Of a stretch of DNA of 64,000 nt, positions 36,514 to 46,764 are shown piece after piece. The notes under the pieces are model-generated. The model ran no database searches. It was not told where the DNA came from and was given only the letters and a program-made list of their open reading frames with translations. The stretch's first letter is position 1; the number at the start of each line of letters is the position of its first letter. Source of the stretch: Pezicula radicicola (lineage: Eukaryota > Ascomycota > Leotiomycetes > Helotiales > Dermateaceae); contig PDUO01000050.1 in assembly GCA_003008705.1 (NCBI GenBank), positions 128,682 to 192,681 of the forward strand, in the 5' to 3' direction. Made by a program: the position numbers and the translations under genes.

Positions 36514-37848
36514 CTAGGCACCATTGACTAACCCTGTAATTGATCTCCGATCTCCAATCAATAATTCCATCACATCCCTCGCAGTAACAATACCAACAGG
36601 TTCCCCGTGAACAGTCCCACGCTCAGTCACAAGTACCAATTCGGTTCTCCGCTCCCTAAAAGCATGAATAACTTCCTGTACACTGATATCCGGCCGCACT
36701 ACAACCAAACCATCCAAAATCATGTCCCTAATCGTGATATCTTCCTCGAAATTCTTCAGCGCCACTAACGCTTTAACAGGAAGGATTCCAACAAAAGATT
36801 TCACGTGGCCGTGCATATGAATAGGAATTGACGTATGTCCGCTTTTGAGGATGTTGTAGCGTGTCGTATCATTAAGAACTGTGTTGATGGAGAGAGTGTA
36901 GAGTTTTGAGAAGGGCGTCATGATGGATGATACGGGTCGATTCTTCATGTCGAGCATTGAGGATATGATTGTTGTTTCTTCGCGGTTTAAGCGTTCGGCT
37001 GGTGAATAACTAAGATGTTCATGTAGTAGGACGAGAGTCTTGAAGCCGGCTCTGTTGAATATTATACCATGGTTTTTGCCAAGGAGATGGTCTAGTAGCC
37101 GCGCTATAGGCCATGCTACTGGGAACAAGCCGTACATGACCCAAAGGACGTATCTAAAATATGTTAGCCAAGTTTACTTGGGACCGAGACGTTGGTGAAT
37201 GGAAAGAGGAGTTAGGTCATGTGATCAAGACTGGACCATATCCTTACCTGGAAGACCACGCTCCAATTGCGAGGCCATGTTTGGCGCATACACTCTGAGG
37301 AATAATTTCGCCAAAAATCACAATCAGGATTGTCGATGTAAGAATCGCGAACCATCCTCCCTTCACATCTGAGTCCAGCACAATAGGCAAAGTCTCATTA
37401 GTGATAACATTTCCCAGCAAGAGGGACACCAAAACCCAATGTCTGCCTCTCTGCAACACATTCAGGACTTTCTGAGCATTTTGTCTCTCATTTTGAGTAC
37501 CGGAGCCGGCGATAACTTGTAAATACACTCGGTCTTGGCCCATGTACCTACAATTGGCAGTTAGTTTACGGGATTGAGCGGTGAGGCTCCGGCAGGTACT
37601 AACGCGAGAGTGAGGCCGGCAAAGAGTCCTCCTAAGAGGACCAAGATGACTGAGAGGCTGGCATTTAGGCAGTATAGTAAGATGTCATGACCCCCTTTCT
37701 CAACGGTAGGTCGCGTAGTAGTAGCAACTTTCTCAACTGCTTGTTTCACAGCATTCTTAACCAGTAGCCTATCTTATCGTCAACATGCATCTGTTAGGTA
37801 AATAATCATCCGACGTAATCCGGAAGATGTCATAGCTACTCACTTCAT
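36514..37848 (-). CDS. DUF21/CBS-domain membrane protein (CNNM/MAM3-like)
   Basis: CDS join of 37848-37844, 37768-37604, 37547-37248 and 37153-36514; 369 aa. Members of this family (yeast Mam3, animal CNNM) sit in vacuolar or plasma membranes and affect Mg/Mn homeostasis. The DUF21 domain fills the first half: [73 protein letters not shown]. Two CBS motifs follow ([17 protein letters not shown] and [20 protein letters not shown]). The second intron donor is GTTAGT, chosen because it gives LTLAYMGQD. The first exon as modelled is only 5 nt (ATGAA) with donor GTGAGT; without it there is no ATG in frame. The protein is shorter than most relatives and lacks a C-terminal tail. Start is the weakest part. 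Confidence 0.8.
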
Positions 37849-38083
37849 ATCAGAACCATCAATTGTTGATGTTATCGATGGGGGGAATTTGTATGCAAAG
37901 CAAAAAAGGAGGAAAGAAGGAAGACGGAAACGGGCAACGGTAAAAACCCCACGATGTCAAGAACAGAGAACCTCATCAAAAATCCGAAGGGTCGGAAATC
38001 GGGGGTCGGGTCTCCTATTTTGGGATTAGAATGGGTCTAAGCGTAGGGTTCGTTAAATGAACAGTGCCGATGCCTTTGATCCT
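37849..38083. promoter_or_regulatory. Upstream region of the DUF21/CBS gene
   Basis: Contains GGGTCGG repeats near 37988-38010 and no TATA box that stands out. Promoter by position only. Confidence 0.35.
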
Positions 38084-38167
38084 GGCTCGTGATACACAAG
38101 CCCCCCTTCCCTAGGACTTCCCAAACCCCCGGCTACGCGTTTCTGCCGGTTCATGGCGTCGCATAAA

Positions 38168-38295
38168 TCGTGCGGTCCAATAATCTGTGGTAGGTACGTG
38201 GACCAGCCAGGTTTATTAAGCAGAGTCAGGTGACTTATAGCCAATTGTCAACCCAGTTCCTGGTTGGACCTACCACAGATTTTTGGGTCGCACGA
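38168..38295. mobile_element. Short foldback element with 28-bp inverted repeats
   Basis: Arms 38168-38195 and 38268-38295 pair over 28 nt with three mismatches; ends read TCGTGCG and CGCACGA, inner part ATCTGTGGTAGGT. 128 bp in total, no coding capacity, likely a MITE. The target duplication is not clear. Confidence 0.7.
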
Positions 38296-38308
38296 GTACT
38301 GTACGGTA

Positions 38309-38488
38309 TCCCTTCCTATGAATATTGGCTAGCTCAGCAGGGATTTAGCACTCTGCTCGTTTATAATAGCTTAAACGCGTCTTAGAGGCAATTAAAAGAA
38401 GTTTACTGGTCAGAACCGTTTTGTTTGATCGATACCTTAGTGTACGTCCCGATGGCCCAAGCGCCAAGCCCATATTCATGGGAAGGGA
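38309..38488. mobile_element. MITE, TCCCGAAT-ended family, copy B
   Basis: 180 bp, flanked by TA (38307-38308, 38489-38490). Ends TCCCTTCCTATGAATATTGG and, on the other strand, TCCCTTCCCATGAATATGGG. The inner sequence (GCAGGGATTTAGCACTCTGC and ACGCGTCTTAGAGGCAA) matches copy A in reverse orientation and the left part of copy C. Confidence 0.8.
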
Positions 38489-39005
38489 TACAAAATAAAT
38501 GCTCGCCGTCGCTACTAGTGCCATATATAGGTTATAGAAAGGAAAAAACCATGAAATCGCAACGGGTGTAGGGGAGGTGAGAGAGGCTCTACGTCGCTCG
38601 TGCTAGCGTCGGCTGAGGGTAGCAGGAAGGCATTTAAGGCAATACCAGTGGCCGTAGCAGAGGCATAGGAATTTGGTAGCACAGACATACTGTACTCTCG
38701 ACGATAATACAATAGCAGAGCAGAGTTGTAGGCACGATGGATAGGTGTAGGTACAAAAGTCACGTTATGCCAAGATTTAGACGATTTAAGGACACGGTGT
38801 CTAATTCAGGGGTTACGTACGTACATATATAGCTAGTTAGACACTCCTTACAATAGAACAACTTTTGGGAACTACATAGGCATATATAGGCTCATATGGG
38901 CGGCGACGATCTTACACCGCTCACCTCACCGCTCTCTAAAGTGCTGACCGCCCGGGGGAAAGGCAGGGGCTTGGGAAGTCTTAGGGGGTTTGTGTATCAT
39001 AAGCC

Positions 39006-40724
39006 TTGATGCGCCGTGTTGTTACTTACCATACCGCATTGAGAGCAGCAATTGTGGAGATTCGATACCTGGAAATGCCTCATAGAACTAAGCGAGCTGG
39101 TGAGTGGCCGCCATAAAAGCTTGCGTTGCTCTCGAACGACACGACTTCACAACAAAGCCACAGTGTATTTTTGGTGTTAAGTGACGAGGATGCATGATTT
39201 TTGCGACTCGAGACATTTAAGCATGAACTGCTGCAGCTGCCAGACGGATGCTCTTCTTAAGTGATAAAAGGGTGATGCTGGTGATGATCTTCTTCAGGGT
39301 AGACAATAGGGGTAAAATGACGCGCACGCTTTTCTCTCGTTTAGAAATACACGTGCAAGGTCTCGGCTTTTTTAATTGAAGCTTAAAGGGCACTTCCGAA
39401 GTATATCTTCCTCGACAACAGCGTCCGGACTTTGAAACTAATATCAATGAAAAAAGCTACAAAGCTCGTTTTATTGCGTTTATTCCATTAAATCACAATT
39501 CTTGTCATATTAAAATTGACGTTGAATGACTACCGGTGAAACATGCTTCTGTTGTATGTTCGGTCTCTCACACCGCAAGTATAAATCACAGACTCTAGCA
39601 GCTATTATTAAGTGACAAAACCACCCATTTCAGCTTAACTGATGATTAATATGATAGAAATGAAGTCTCTTGAGTCCCAAAATCCCTCATCATCTGATGT
39701 CTTGGCAGGATCTCACAGACGGTCTGACCCCGCAGATATATCCCGCAAGTGCAAAGGGAGGACGATCTGAGGTATTTGCCAGCAAATATGAGGCATTTCA
39801 TAGATTTCTATGCACCATCTCTTTTATAAATGGGGGGATGGAATAGAAGAGAAAGCTGCAGTATCTGTGTCTTATCTTTTCTAAGTAGTCTAAACGGAGC
39901 GGTTTTCGCGCCTTGGAAAAATGTCTTATGCCACACACTTAAGAGACAAGGAGGAGAGTGCCATTCAAGATACTGCGAGCGTGCAATGGAATGGAGGTCA
40001 TATGCAGTTTCCCCGGGGCACGACCTCTAGGGGGTGGGATTTCCTGGGTATCCCAAGGACTGAGGGAATAATAGTTCCATCCCTCATTGGAAGGACTACT
40101 GCTCCGAACACCCGTCCTTCGTCCGTAGGTAAGAAACAACAATTCTCTTCCCATGTCTTGACAACGGGCCCGCTAATAATGATGGCTGCATTAGAAGTCA
40201 GCAGTACACAAATTGATACCCACCACAAATGCTACAAGAGATAAGCTATTGAGACGCTAAGCATAAATGCCATGATGTTACCCATCCTTCCACTCAGTCT
40301 GCACTTCTCAAGGCATCGTCGAGTTAAACAAGTAACTGCCACCAACGTTCAGCTCGACGCAGAAGACAAACAAAAGCTCCTACCCCGAAGACTCAGTCAA
40401 CCTCTCACTGAATTCAAACCTTCCACAACTACAACATCACCTCCATCAACCACCTAAATCTCACATTAGTCTTAACTAAACACCACCTATGGGCCCCCCA
40501 TCTACTTGCCCTCAAAGACCCATACCAAAAAATACCACCGCTCCCTCCATCCAAAATCGCCGAACCTTCAAACAACCACACATCCTCCTCGCCCTCACAA
40601 TCAAATCTCAGTCTTCACAATACAGTAGTAACATCAACTTACCACTTACCTCTCCGACCAACAGTCCTCTCCCACCACTCCTCTATACAAGTCCTGTCCT
40701 CTATACAAAGGAGCCTCGCATCGT
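39006..40724. other. Gene-free region
   Basis: About 1.7 kb. Several open frames on both strands (for example 39921-40244) were examined; none has recognisable motifs or a convincing start. Nothing else was seen. Confidence 0.4.
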
Positions 40725-40922
40725 ATGGAAGTCATCGCGCTAGCTGCTGGCTGTATAGCCGTGGGCTACCTCTTATCAATTGGAATTCGTGCCAAGGAAC
40801 CTCAACCTCATCCTCTAGACTATAGGAAACGAAGAGAATGGGTTAGGAAGAGGCCTATGAGGGATAAAGGTAGACTATGGAAGTCGGGTTGGTTTGAGAG
40901 GGGTGAGGAGATGGGACTTTGA
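40725..40922 (+). CDS. Possible small membrane-anchored basic protein
   Basis: A 65-codon frame: hydrophobic N-terminus (MEVIALAAGCIAVGYLLSIG) then a strongly basic tail (YRKRREWVRKRPMRDKGRLW). Not recognised. It has a coherent membrane-anchor-plus-charged-tail design, but with no splice evidence or homology it could be chance. Confidence 0.35.
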   Translation: MEVIALAAGCIAVGYLLSIGIRAKEPQPHPLDYRKRREWVRKRPMRDKGRLWKSGWFERGEEMGL

Positions 40923-41370
40923 AATTCATTTCTATTGTTGACTGATAGGGAGGGACATTTTTTCGTATGGGCGGCTGCGTTTGTGTTCCTTCAACGTGCA
41001 TTCTTGCTTCCTTTTACAGTAGCGGGTTGGCGTTTTTTGCATCATTATTCTTTGTTCTGCTGGGGTCCGTATAATTATTGTTCAATATCAAGTAATTAAT
41101 GAGAGTGTACCCAAGAACTCGGAAGTCGCGTTACATTATTCAGGTTATTTGACATACAAGGCTTGAGAAGTTTCTATGTCGCCAATTGTTCACCAAGTCG
41201 TGTAGCTTCACTTGCCTAGAGGGGTCTGATACCTCCGAGTAAGCCTGCCTCTTCCCTCACACACTTATATAAGTCTTGTCCCAACAATTCAGACTCACGT
41301 GGCAAGATTCTTGCGCCCTTATGCAATTAATACAAGTGCCCCGTTGTTATTAGTACGACTATAACTGGAA
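40923..41370. other. Upstream region of the Ser/Thr-rich relic
   Basis: 450 bp without coding features. Confidence 0.35.
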
Positions 41371-42973
41371 CGTCCACGAGGACCACCATCCTCGACAACT
41401 ATAAGCGAGCCTTCAAGTCTCACTGAGTCGAGCATCACAGAATCGTTATCCGTATCCTCTTCTTCGAGTCCCTCAGCAGCACCAAGCTCTGCTGCATCTA
41501 GCCCATCCACAACTGCACAGCCTCTTCTCGAAATTATATCTTGCATAAAGTCTAGCCATACACCAGGAACCGATATCACCAAGTAGTTCTACGACCAGCT
41601 CTGATGCACAAACAACATCCTCAAGCTCATCAACTTCTTTCCCAGTTGTAAGTTTTCTTTGCTCACTTTAGTAGCGACACAGCGACAGAAGACTAAGGAT
41701 TCAAATAGGACTCTGATTTGTCAACAACAATCATGGTATGTCGAAGCCATAATTTCTTCCCATCATTTAAACTAACTGTTTTCAGGAGTCCAGCCTTCCT
41801 ACAACTTCTATATCATCAGCGGTAACTCTTTATCTTCTATTCTTAGGCTTATATCTAATTGGTATTTAGGAGTCATCAACATCCCTAACTGAGTCGACGG
41901 TATGGTCATTTTCAATTTTTGTTTTTGTCAACACGTCTAACACTACTTCTAGGACACAACATCGGCTTCAGAGACTTCAAGTTCTTCCTCCACTGTAACT
42001 TTGAGTCTTGATTCTCTTGCATATGCCATTGAAGCTAACTTGATCATTAGGACGCAAGCACGCCTGCAAGTAGTTTTACAGAAAGCGCTGCAGCTTCGAC
42101 GTCTACATCGATCACTTCAACTGTACTGATTTCTTTGCCTTTGATTAAGTTAATGGATGCTGATTACATTCTAGGATACAAAGATTACGCCAAAAAGTTC
42201 AGAGATTATAGGCAGTTATAGGGATGTCGCGACAATTTATAGGGCATAAAAGCCTATAACTAGCCCCTGTTCTGCCCGATCTACAGGGCGTGGTAGGCAG
42301 CTTATAGTGCGCTTAGGCAGGGCAAAAGAGGACGAGGTTGCTTAGGCCCCTGTAGCCCGTTGCTGTAGCATTAGTCATTGACCGCCTAAAGGCCCCTGTA
42401 GTCTCTAAAAAATTTGCCGTAACCTTCGTACAAGTTCATCAAATCATTCATCGAGTAGTTCCACAGACAGAGCTGCAGTTTCTACCACGTCTATATCGAT
42501 CTCTTCAACTGGACTAATCTTTTCCCCTTCGCTTAAGTTCATGGATGCTGATTATATCTTAGGACACAAGTTCATCAAGCCCTTCGTCGAGTAGTTCTAC
42601 TGATAGGGCTGCACCTTCTACCACTTCCACATCCATCTCTTCAACTGTACTAATCGTCTTTACTTTCTTAAATTGATGGAGGTTGGTTATCTTTTAGGCC
42701 ACAACTTCATCAAGTTCGTCAATTTCACTCACATAAAAGATAAATGTGCAGCCTTAGGTGGAATATACTATAACTTTTTATGGGTTAACGGTTGCTGGTC
42801 AAACATGCACACTTTTCGTGGAATTTAATGGTGTTAGTCTTGTTAGCGAACCTTGATTTACTATTAGCGATAGTTTTCAGTATTATTCAGTTACGACTGT
42901 CAGTGTTGGATTTACTCCAATTAACTGTGAGGTGGTCTATATTGACGAAATTAGTATTGCACCAGTTGCTTAG
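41371..42973 (+). pseudogene. Ser/Thr-rich secreted or wall protein relic with many tiny exons
   Basis: Reads as a mucin-like gene made of small phase-0 exons: 41709-41735, 41786-41821, 41870-41899, 41953-41994, 42051-42122, 42175-42510 (containing a transposon), 42563-42646, 42698-about 42729, 42758-42973. Exon lengths of 27, 36, 30, 42, 72, 84 and 84 nt are all multiples of three and encode Ser/Thr repeats such as TSSSPSSSSSTDRAAPST. Upstream, 41380-41647 is also Ser/Thr-rich but changes frame near 41540. The last exon encodes a compact C-terminal domain (VEYTITFYGLTVAGQTC, FVEFNGVSL, VVYIDEISIAPVA) like the beta-sandwich tail of fungal adhesin-type proteins. Lesions: transposon in one exon, its donor reads GG not GT, no donor after exon 42698, and TGA at 42854-42856 where a Trp codon is likely. 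No start or signal peptide was found. Confidence 0.65.
42179..42428. mobile_element. MITE inserted in an exon, CRAAGR-ended
   Basis: 250 bp flanked by TA (42177-42178, 42429-42430). Imperfect inverted ends: CAAAGATTACGCCAAA at the left, and CGAAGGTTACGGCAAA when the right end is reverse-complemented; similarity continues through AGAGA and TATAGG/TACAGG for about 34 bp. Removing the element and one TA restores the exon sequence GATACAAGTTCATCA, which matches the sister exon at 42563. No coding capacity. Confidence 0.85.
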
Positions 42974-43612
42974 AAGGAAGGGTTGTGTAGAATAGGAGAG
43001 TGTGCATTCTGGAGTAGGCGTGTGATTTTGGATCTTGGGTGCTTATCTTCAATTAGGTAAGACTTACCTTTGATAACCCAAGTACTTTCACCAGCTTACC
43101 CTTGTTAAGCGACGACCAGCTCGCTTGTCTCAGGAGCAGCAAATTTGGACTGTTGCCCGTAACTTTAATTGGCTATTTGCTTTCAAAACACAAAAAGGAC
43201 TCACTGTATGGTCTTTGTTTTGGCTATAGTGGCTACTTTAAAGAACGCTACTTCAATGATATACCCTTGAGAGGAAACCTGTTCAAACAATGATCTTCGG
43301 AAGCAAGGGAAAGAAAACGCCAAAAGGGATTTTTTGAGACTTCTCCTAAAGCCACAGAATGCATGGAGTCTGTTTGAAATTTCCCGTTACCATTGTATTT
43401 TTCATTTTACTTGCTACGATTCCAGCCTTACGGAGTCTGGGGTTAGAGTTGGAATAGGAGGATCTCGAAGCACATGTTTTCGCTTCTCGAGCGGGGTTAG
43501 AACGAGACGCGTGTCAATGATCAACACGACTGTTGTCTTCCCAACAACCAACCCCTCGATATTCACAACAATTAATTCCAGTACCTCTAAGCATCAACTT
43601 ACGGCCTCAATT
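42974..43612. other. Upstream region of the SAP-like gene
   Basis: No supported gene. The frame of the next gene is open from 43334, so its N-terminus could be longer. Confidence 0.35.
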
Positions 43613-45037
43613 ATGGATGCCGTTCCACGTCTCTTACCCATTGTCCTCGATCCTATAACCATCAAGCACAAATCTGCCACCGATTCTCGACCTGTAGACT
43701 ACACCTGTGCCGGCGAAGGTCTTCTGCGACTCGGCCACACTTTTCTCCCAAACCTAAGCCCATTCATACCACCAGTTGACCCGACCAAAACAAAGGCTGG
43801 GAAACCCAGAGTCCATCCGGTACGGACACCAAAGAAACCTGTAGAGTGGTGGAGAGCACAATGTGCGTTTCGCGGACTGCCTTCTGCTGGGAAAATTGGG
43901 GAGCTCATCGAGAGATTAAGAGCGAAACCCCAGGCGCCCATGGATAAGGTATTTCAGCTCTTGCAAGAGGAGACGAATCGAGAATTCAAGATCAGAAATG
44001 CCGAAGCTAGAGAGAATCCTTGGGATTTCTTGTACAAGGATGACGAGAAAGCGGAAGTCAATCCTCGACGCTTTTTGGAAGAAACTTTTTTTGATAAGCA
44101 AAAAAATGACGTTGTAGTTACAGTCGAGGGATCTTTTCACGAACTACAAGAATATGCCCAAACCTTCGGCTTGTTTACCGCCGATATGAATTTGGGACAC
44201 TCTGTTACGCTTGCGATTGGACGGAATGGTTCGGAAGTTAATGAGATTATGAAGAAAATCAAACATGACTGCAATTACGAAGGTCTAATACAGGCTGCTA
44301 AGCAGGCGCAAGAAAGGGATCGCCTTCAGCAAGAACAATGGAAGGAGCGGGCACGGAGAGAGAAGCTACTGAAGGAGAAGTTGGCAAAGAAGCAACGTGA
44401 GAGGGTGCAGAAAGAAATCCGCGAAAGCAAAGGTTGGAGCGTCACTGGGAAGTGGGAGATAACTTGTCCCAAACTTGTGGAACAATATAGAGATCAATGC
44501 GAACATCTTACGATGGAAATCTACCGCGAACAGACTGCGAAAGGCATTCAAATGTATGCCAAGTTCAATTTCATAATTCTCGAGGGATTCTTCCGCTTCG
44601 AAAAAGAGCCTCAGACTGGGAAGAAGTCAGCTGCTAAGGCTGTTAAGGAAGAAGCCAAGCCTGCTCGAAGTTATGATCACGACTACGAAGAGGACGAACG
44701 TGGCTCCCGGAGTCCTACTCCAGAGGCGTTTTACCTAGATTCTACCACAAACAAGCCTTCTGCAAAGCATCCTACGTGGAATTATCGAGGGCGGTGGCGA
44801 GAGACAGGTGAAAGCGAAATTGACATCACTGCAGATGAGCAGGCTTTCCAAATCACGTTTGGCGAACCAAAGGGCACCACGCTTAGGGGTACTCTTGGTA
44901 CTACATACTTTAACGAATGTGAATTTACGGGTGTTAAGATTGACGTGGCAGGGTCGGAGAAAATTGATATTGCGGAGGAGTGGGCAGAGCTGAGTGAAGG
45001 CATATGGAATCGAGAGTGTGTCAGTCGCTGGCATTGA
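43613..45037 (+). CDS. Uncharacterised fungal protein with a SAP-like motif and coiled coil
   Basis: Single-exon frame, 474 aa from the chosen Met (MDAVPRLLPIVLDP). Not assigned to a known family by name. Visible parts: a SAP-like helical motif about residues 75-105 (EWWRAQCAFRGLPSAGKIGE, then LIERL), which in other proteins binds nucleic acid; a long charged coiled coil about 225-285 (QAKQ/ERDRLQQEQWKERARREK); and beta-rich segments (SVTGKWEITCPKLVEQY at 290s; HPTWNYRGRWRETGESEIDI near 395) that look like two copies of a WxxxGxW-type strand unit. The start at 43613 follows a leader-like stretch; an in-frame Met at 43517 is also possible. Likely nuclear or cytosolic; function unknown. The intact 1.4-kb frame with fungal codon use makes it a real gene. 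Confidence 0.75.
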   Translation: MDAVPRLLPIVLDPITIKHKSATDSRPVDYTCAGEGLLRLGHTFLPNLSPFIPPVDPTKTKAGKPRVHPVRTPKKPVEWWRAQCAFRGLPSAGKIGELIERLRAKPQAPMDKVFQLLQEETNREFKIRNAEARENPWDFLYKDDEKAEVNPRRFLEETFFDKQKNDVVVTVEGSFHELQEYAQTFGLFTADMNLGHSVTLAIGRNGSEVNEIMKKIKHDCNYEGLIQAAKQAQERDRLQQEQWKERARREKLLKEKLAKKQRERVQKEIRESKGWSVTGKWEITCPKLVEQYRDQCEHLTMEIYREQTAKGIQMYAKFNFIILEGFFRFEKEPQTGKKSAAKAVKEEAKPARSYDHDYEEDERGSRSPTPEAFYLDSTTNKPSAKHPTWNYRGRWRETGESEIDITADEQAFQITFGEPKGTTLRGTLGTTYFNECEFTGVKIDVAGSEKIDIAEEWAELSEGIWNRECVSRWH

Positions 45038-45733
45038 AACTTCTGCTCTTGATGTATGATGTCAGTGATTACCTGGATTCGTTCAATCGTTACCATCGCT
45101 TGCGCAACACAAATTATATGTACCATGATGCACAATAACAGCTGTTGCCAAGCCGCAGGGTCATTATTGAGCCGAAGCCGATTTTTGCCCTTATCGAGTT
45201 TGCCATGTTGTCGAGTCTGCTATGGAAGTTCTAGCCTCCGAACGAATGAATCAAATTTCAGTCGTGGAGGTCTTTGGCATGCTTGAGAGCGTTTTTTTTT
45301 GTCACGTTTTGGAATCACTTCACTGGATAAAGGAATTAATGGTGTGTTTTCTTTGGATCATCAAGTTAGGCTACTTTGGTAACCGAGCAGGGCAACTAGA
45401 CAACCTTTGGTGGTGGGAGGACTGTGAGAAACTGTGCTGTTGACAAAACAGCTTTGCCAACTCAGCACATTCGAGAAGAGAATTTTATTCGCCTTATATT
45501 TTGAAGATTTGGCGTCGAGTGCATGCGACGCATGAAGTTTTGCTCATTGGTTGGTTGTGTTCGGCCTGCTGCACCTTACCGGGTCCATGACAGCACACAC
45601 TGGGTCAGCGATCGTACATAACCAATATGCTTGCGCCGCCACCTGAATACTTTCCTAAACCCACAGTATAACCACTTCCTCTGGAGGCCATCACCTCTCC
45701 CTTACTGCGAAGTAGTGATATTAAATCTCAACC
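45038..45733. other. Intergenic region
   Basis: About 700 bp, 3' UTR of the SAP-like gene and promoter of the BTB gene. No other feature seen. Confidence 0.4.
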
Positions 45734-46764
45734 ATGGCGGCTTGTGCCTATTGTGACACTGCTTCCTCAATCTCAGGGTACTTTGAGCCCGACCTGCAAC
45801 TACGCCTTGCCTCCCTCACTAACAAATGTAGGCTCTTGATTTCGGGCAAATACTCCGACCTCACGATCAAATGTCAAGGCTCAACCTTTTACGTCCATTG
45901 CGCAATAGTCTGCCCGAGGTCTCGTGTCATCTCAAGAATGGTAGATGGTAGATTCAAGGTCAAAAAACACGTGTGATTCAGTGATGCTGAGACTAGACTG
46001 ACTTGCGTAGGAGGCGCTAACCAGAGAGATCGATTTTGTCGATGATGAGCTTCCAGTTGTGAAGGCGATGCTACACTACCTGTACAATGGTGATTATGAC
46101 GACCAAGAGGATAGGAAGATGGATGAATTGTCTCGACGTCTTGCTGAAAAGCTAAGCAATGGGAGTGTTCATTCCACTGAGAGCAGCGCTAGCGAAGTAG
46201 AATCTTCAACAGTAGTTGAGTACGTCATGTTAATCGCCTCATAATATTTAAGAGAAGCATACTAAAAATTGTACAAGTGGCAAGGTTGTGCCCGAGGTTG
46301 AGGTTCAAATGGAAAATCCATCCACTAGTAATGACGACCAGGATTGTTCCATACCGCTCCCCAAGAAAAATAGCAAGAAAGTCAACGCCTTTCCGCTTTT
46401 ATTCAACACCAAGATGTATATTATAGCAGACAAGAACGATATTCCAGCTTTGAAGGCCCTTGCCACATCGAAGTACAGAAAAATTGTCAACGAAAAGGGA
46501 TGGAATCATCCGAAATTCTCGGAAGCTGCCGAGCTGCTATGGGAGAATACTGTCGATACCGACAGACTACTTCGAGATGAGGTGGTAGCGGCTGCTGTGA
46601 AGAACATCCACAGTCTTATGGACAGGGAAGAATTTGTGGAATTGTTGAGTGATCGTGGTGATTTGGCCGTGGATATCATGCGAGGAGTTTTGAAGGAGAA
46701 GAATTTGAGCGTTGCATCAGTAGAAGTGGCCGAATCCACTTGTCAAGAAACCCTGAACGTTTGA
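45734..46764 (+). CDS. BTB/POZ-domain protein
   Basis: CDS join of 45734-45958, 46011-46214 and 46285-46764; about 302 aa. BTB domains dimerise and often link substrates to cullin-3 ligases or act in transcription. The BTB core reads SGKYSDLTIKCQGSTFYVHC, IVCPRSRVISRMVDGRF, EIDFVDDELPVVKAMLHYLY, NGDYD (about residues 37-115), then an acidic Ser-rich insert, and later MYIIADKNDIPALKALATSK, the helix that normally follows the BTB fold in this fungal family. Donor 1 is GTCAAA, a weak site, and the donor of intron 2 is ambiguous (46212, 46215 or 46224 all keep frame). The acceptor CAAG at 46284 gives VVPEVEVQMENP. Function beyond protein interaction is unknown. Confidence 0.8.

Larger units (their letters stand above)
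38084..39005. repeat. Region bounded by 45-49-bp inverted repeats (possible nested element)
   Basis: 38084-38132 and 38961-39005 are imperfect inverted repeats; both contain GATACACAA and GACTTCCCAA blocks on opposite strands, and most differences are C/T. Between them lie two smaller inverted-repeat elements (38168-38295 and 38309-38488). This looks like an older transposon into which others inserted. No coding frame remains. Confidence 0.55.

Noticed and set aside
41319..41582. 87-codon minus-strand frame
   Set aside because: Opposite strand of the Ser/Thr-rich coding text; its acidic composition is the expected shadow.
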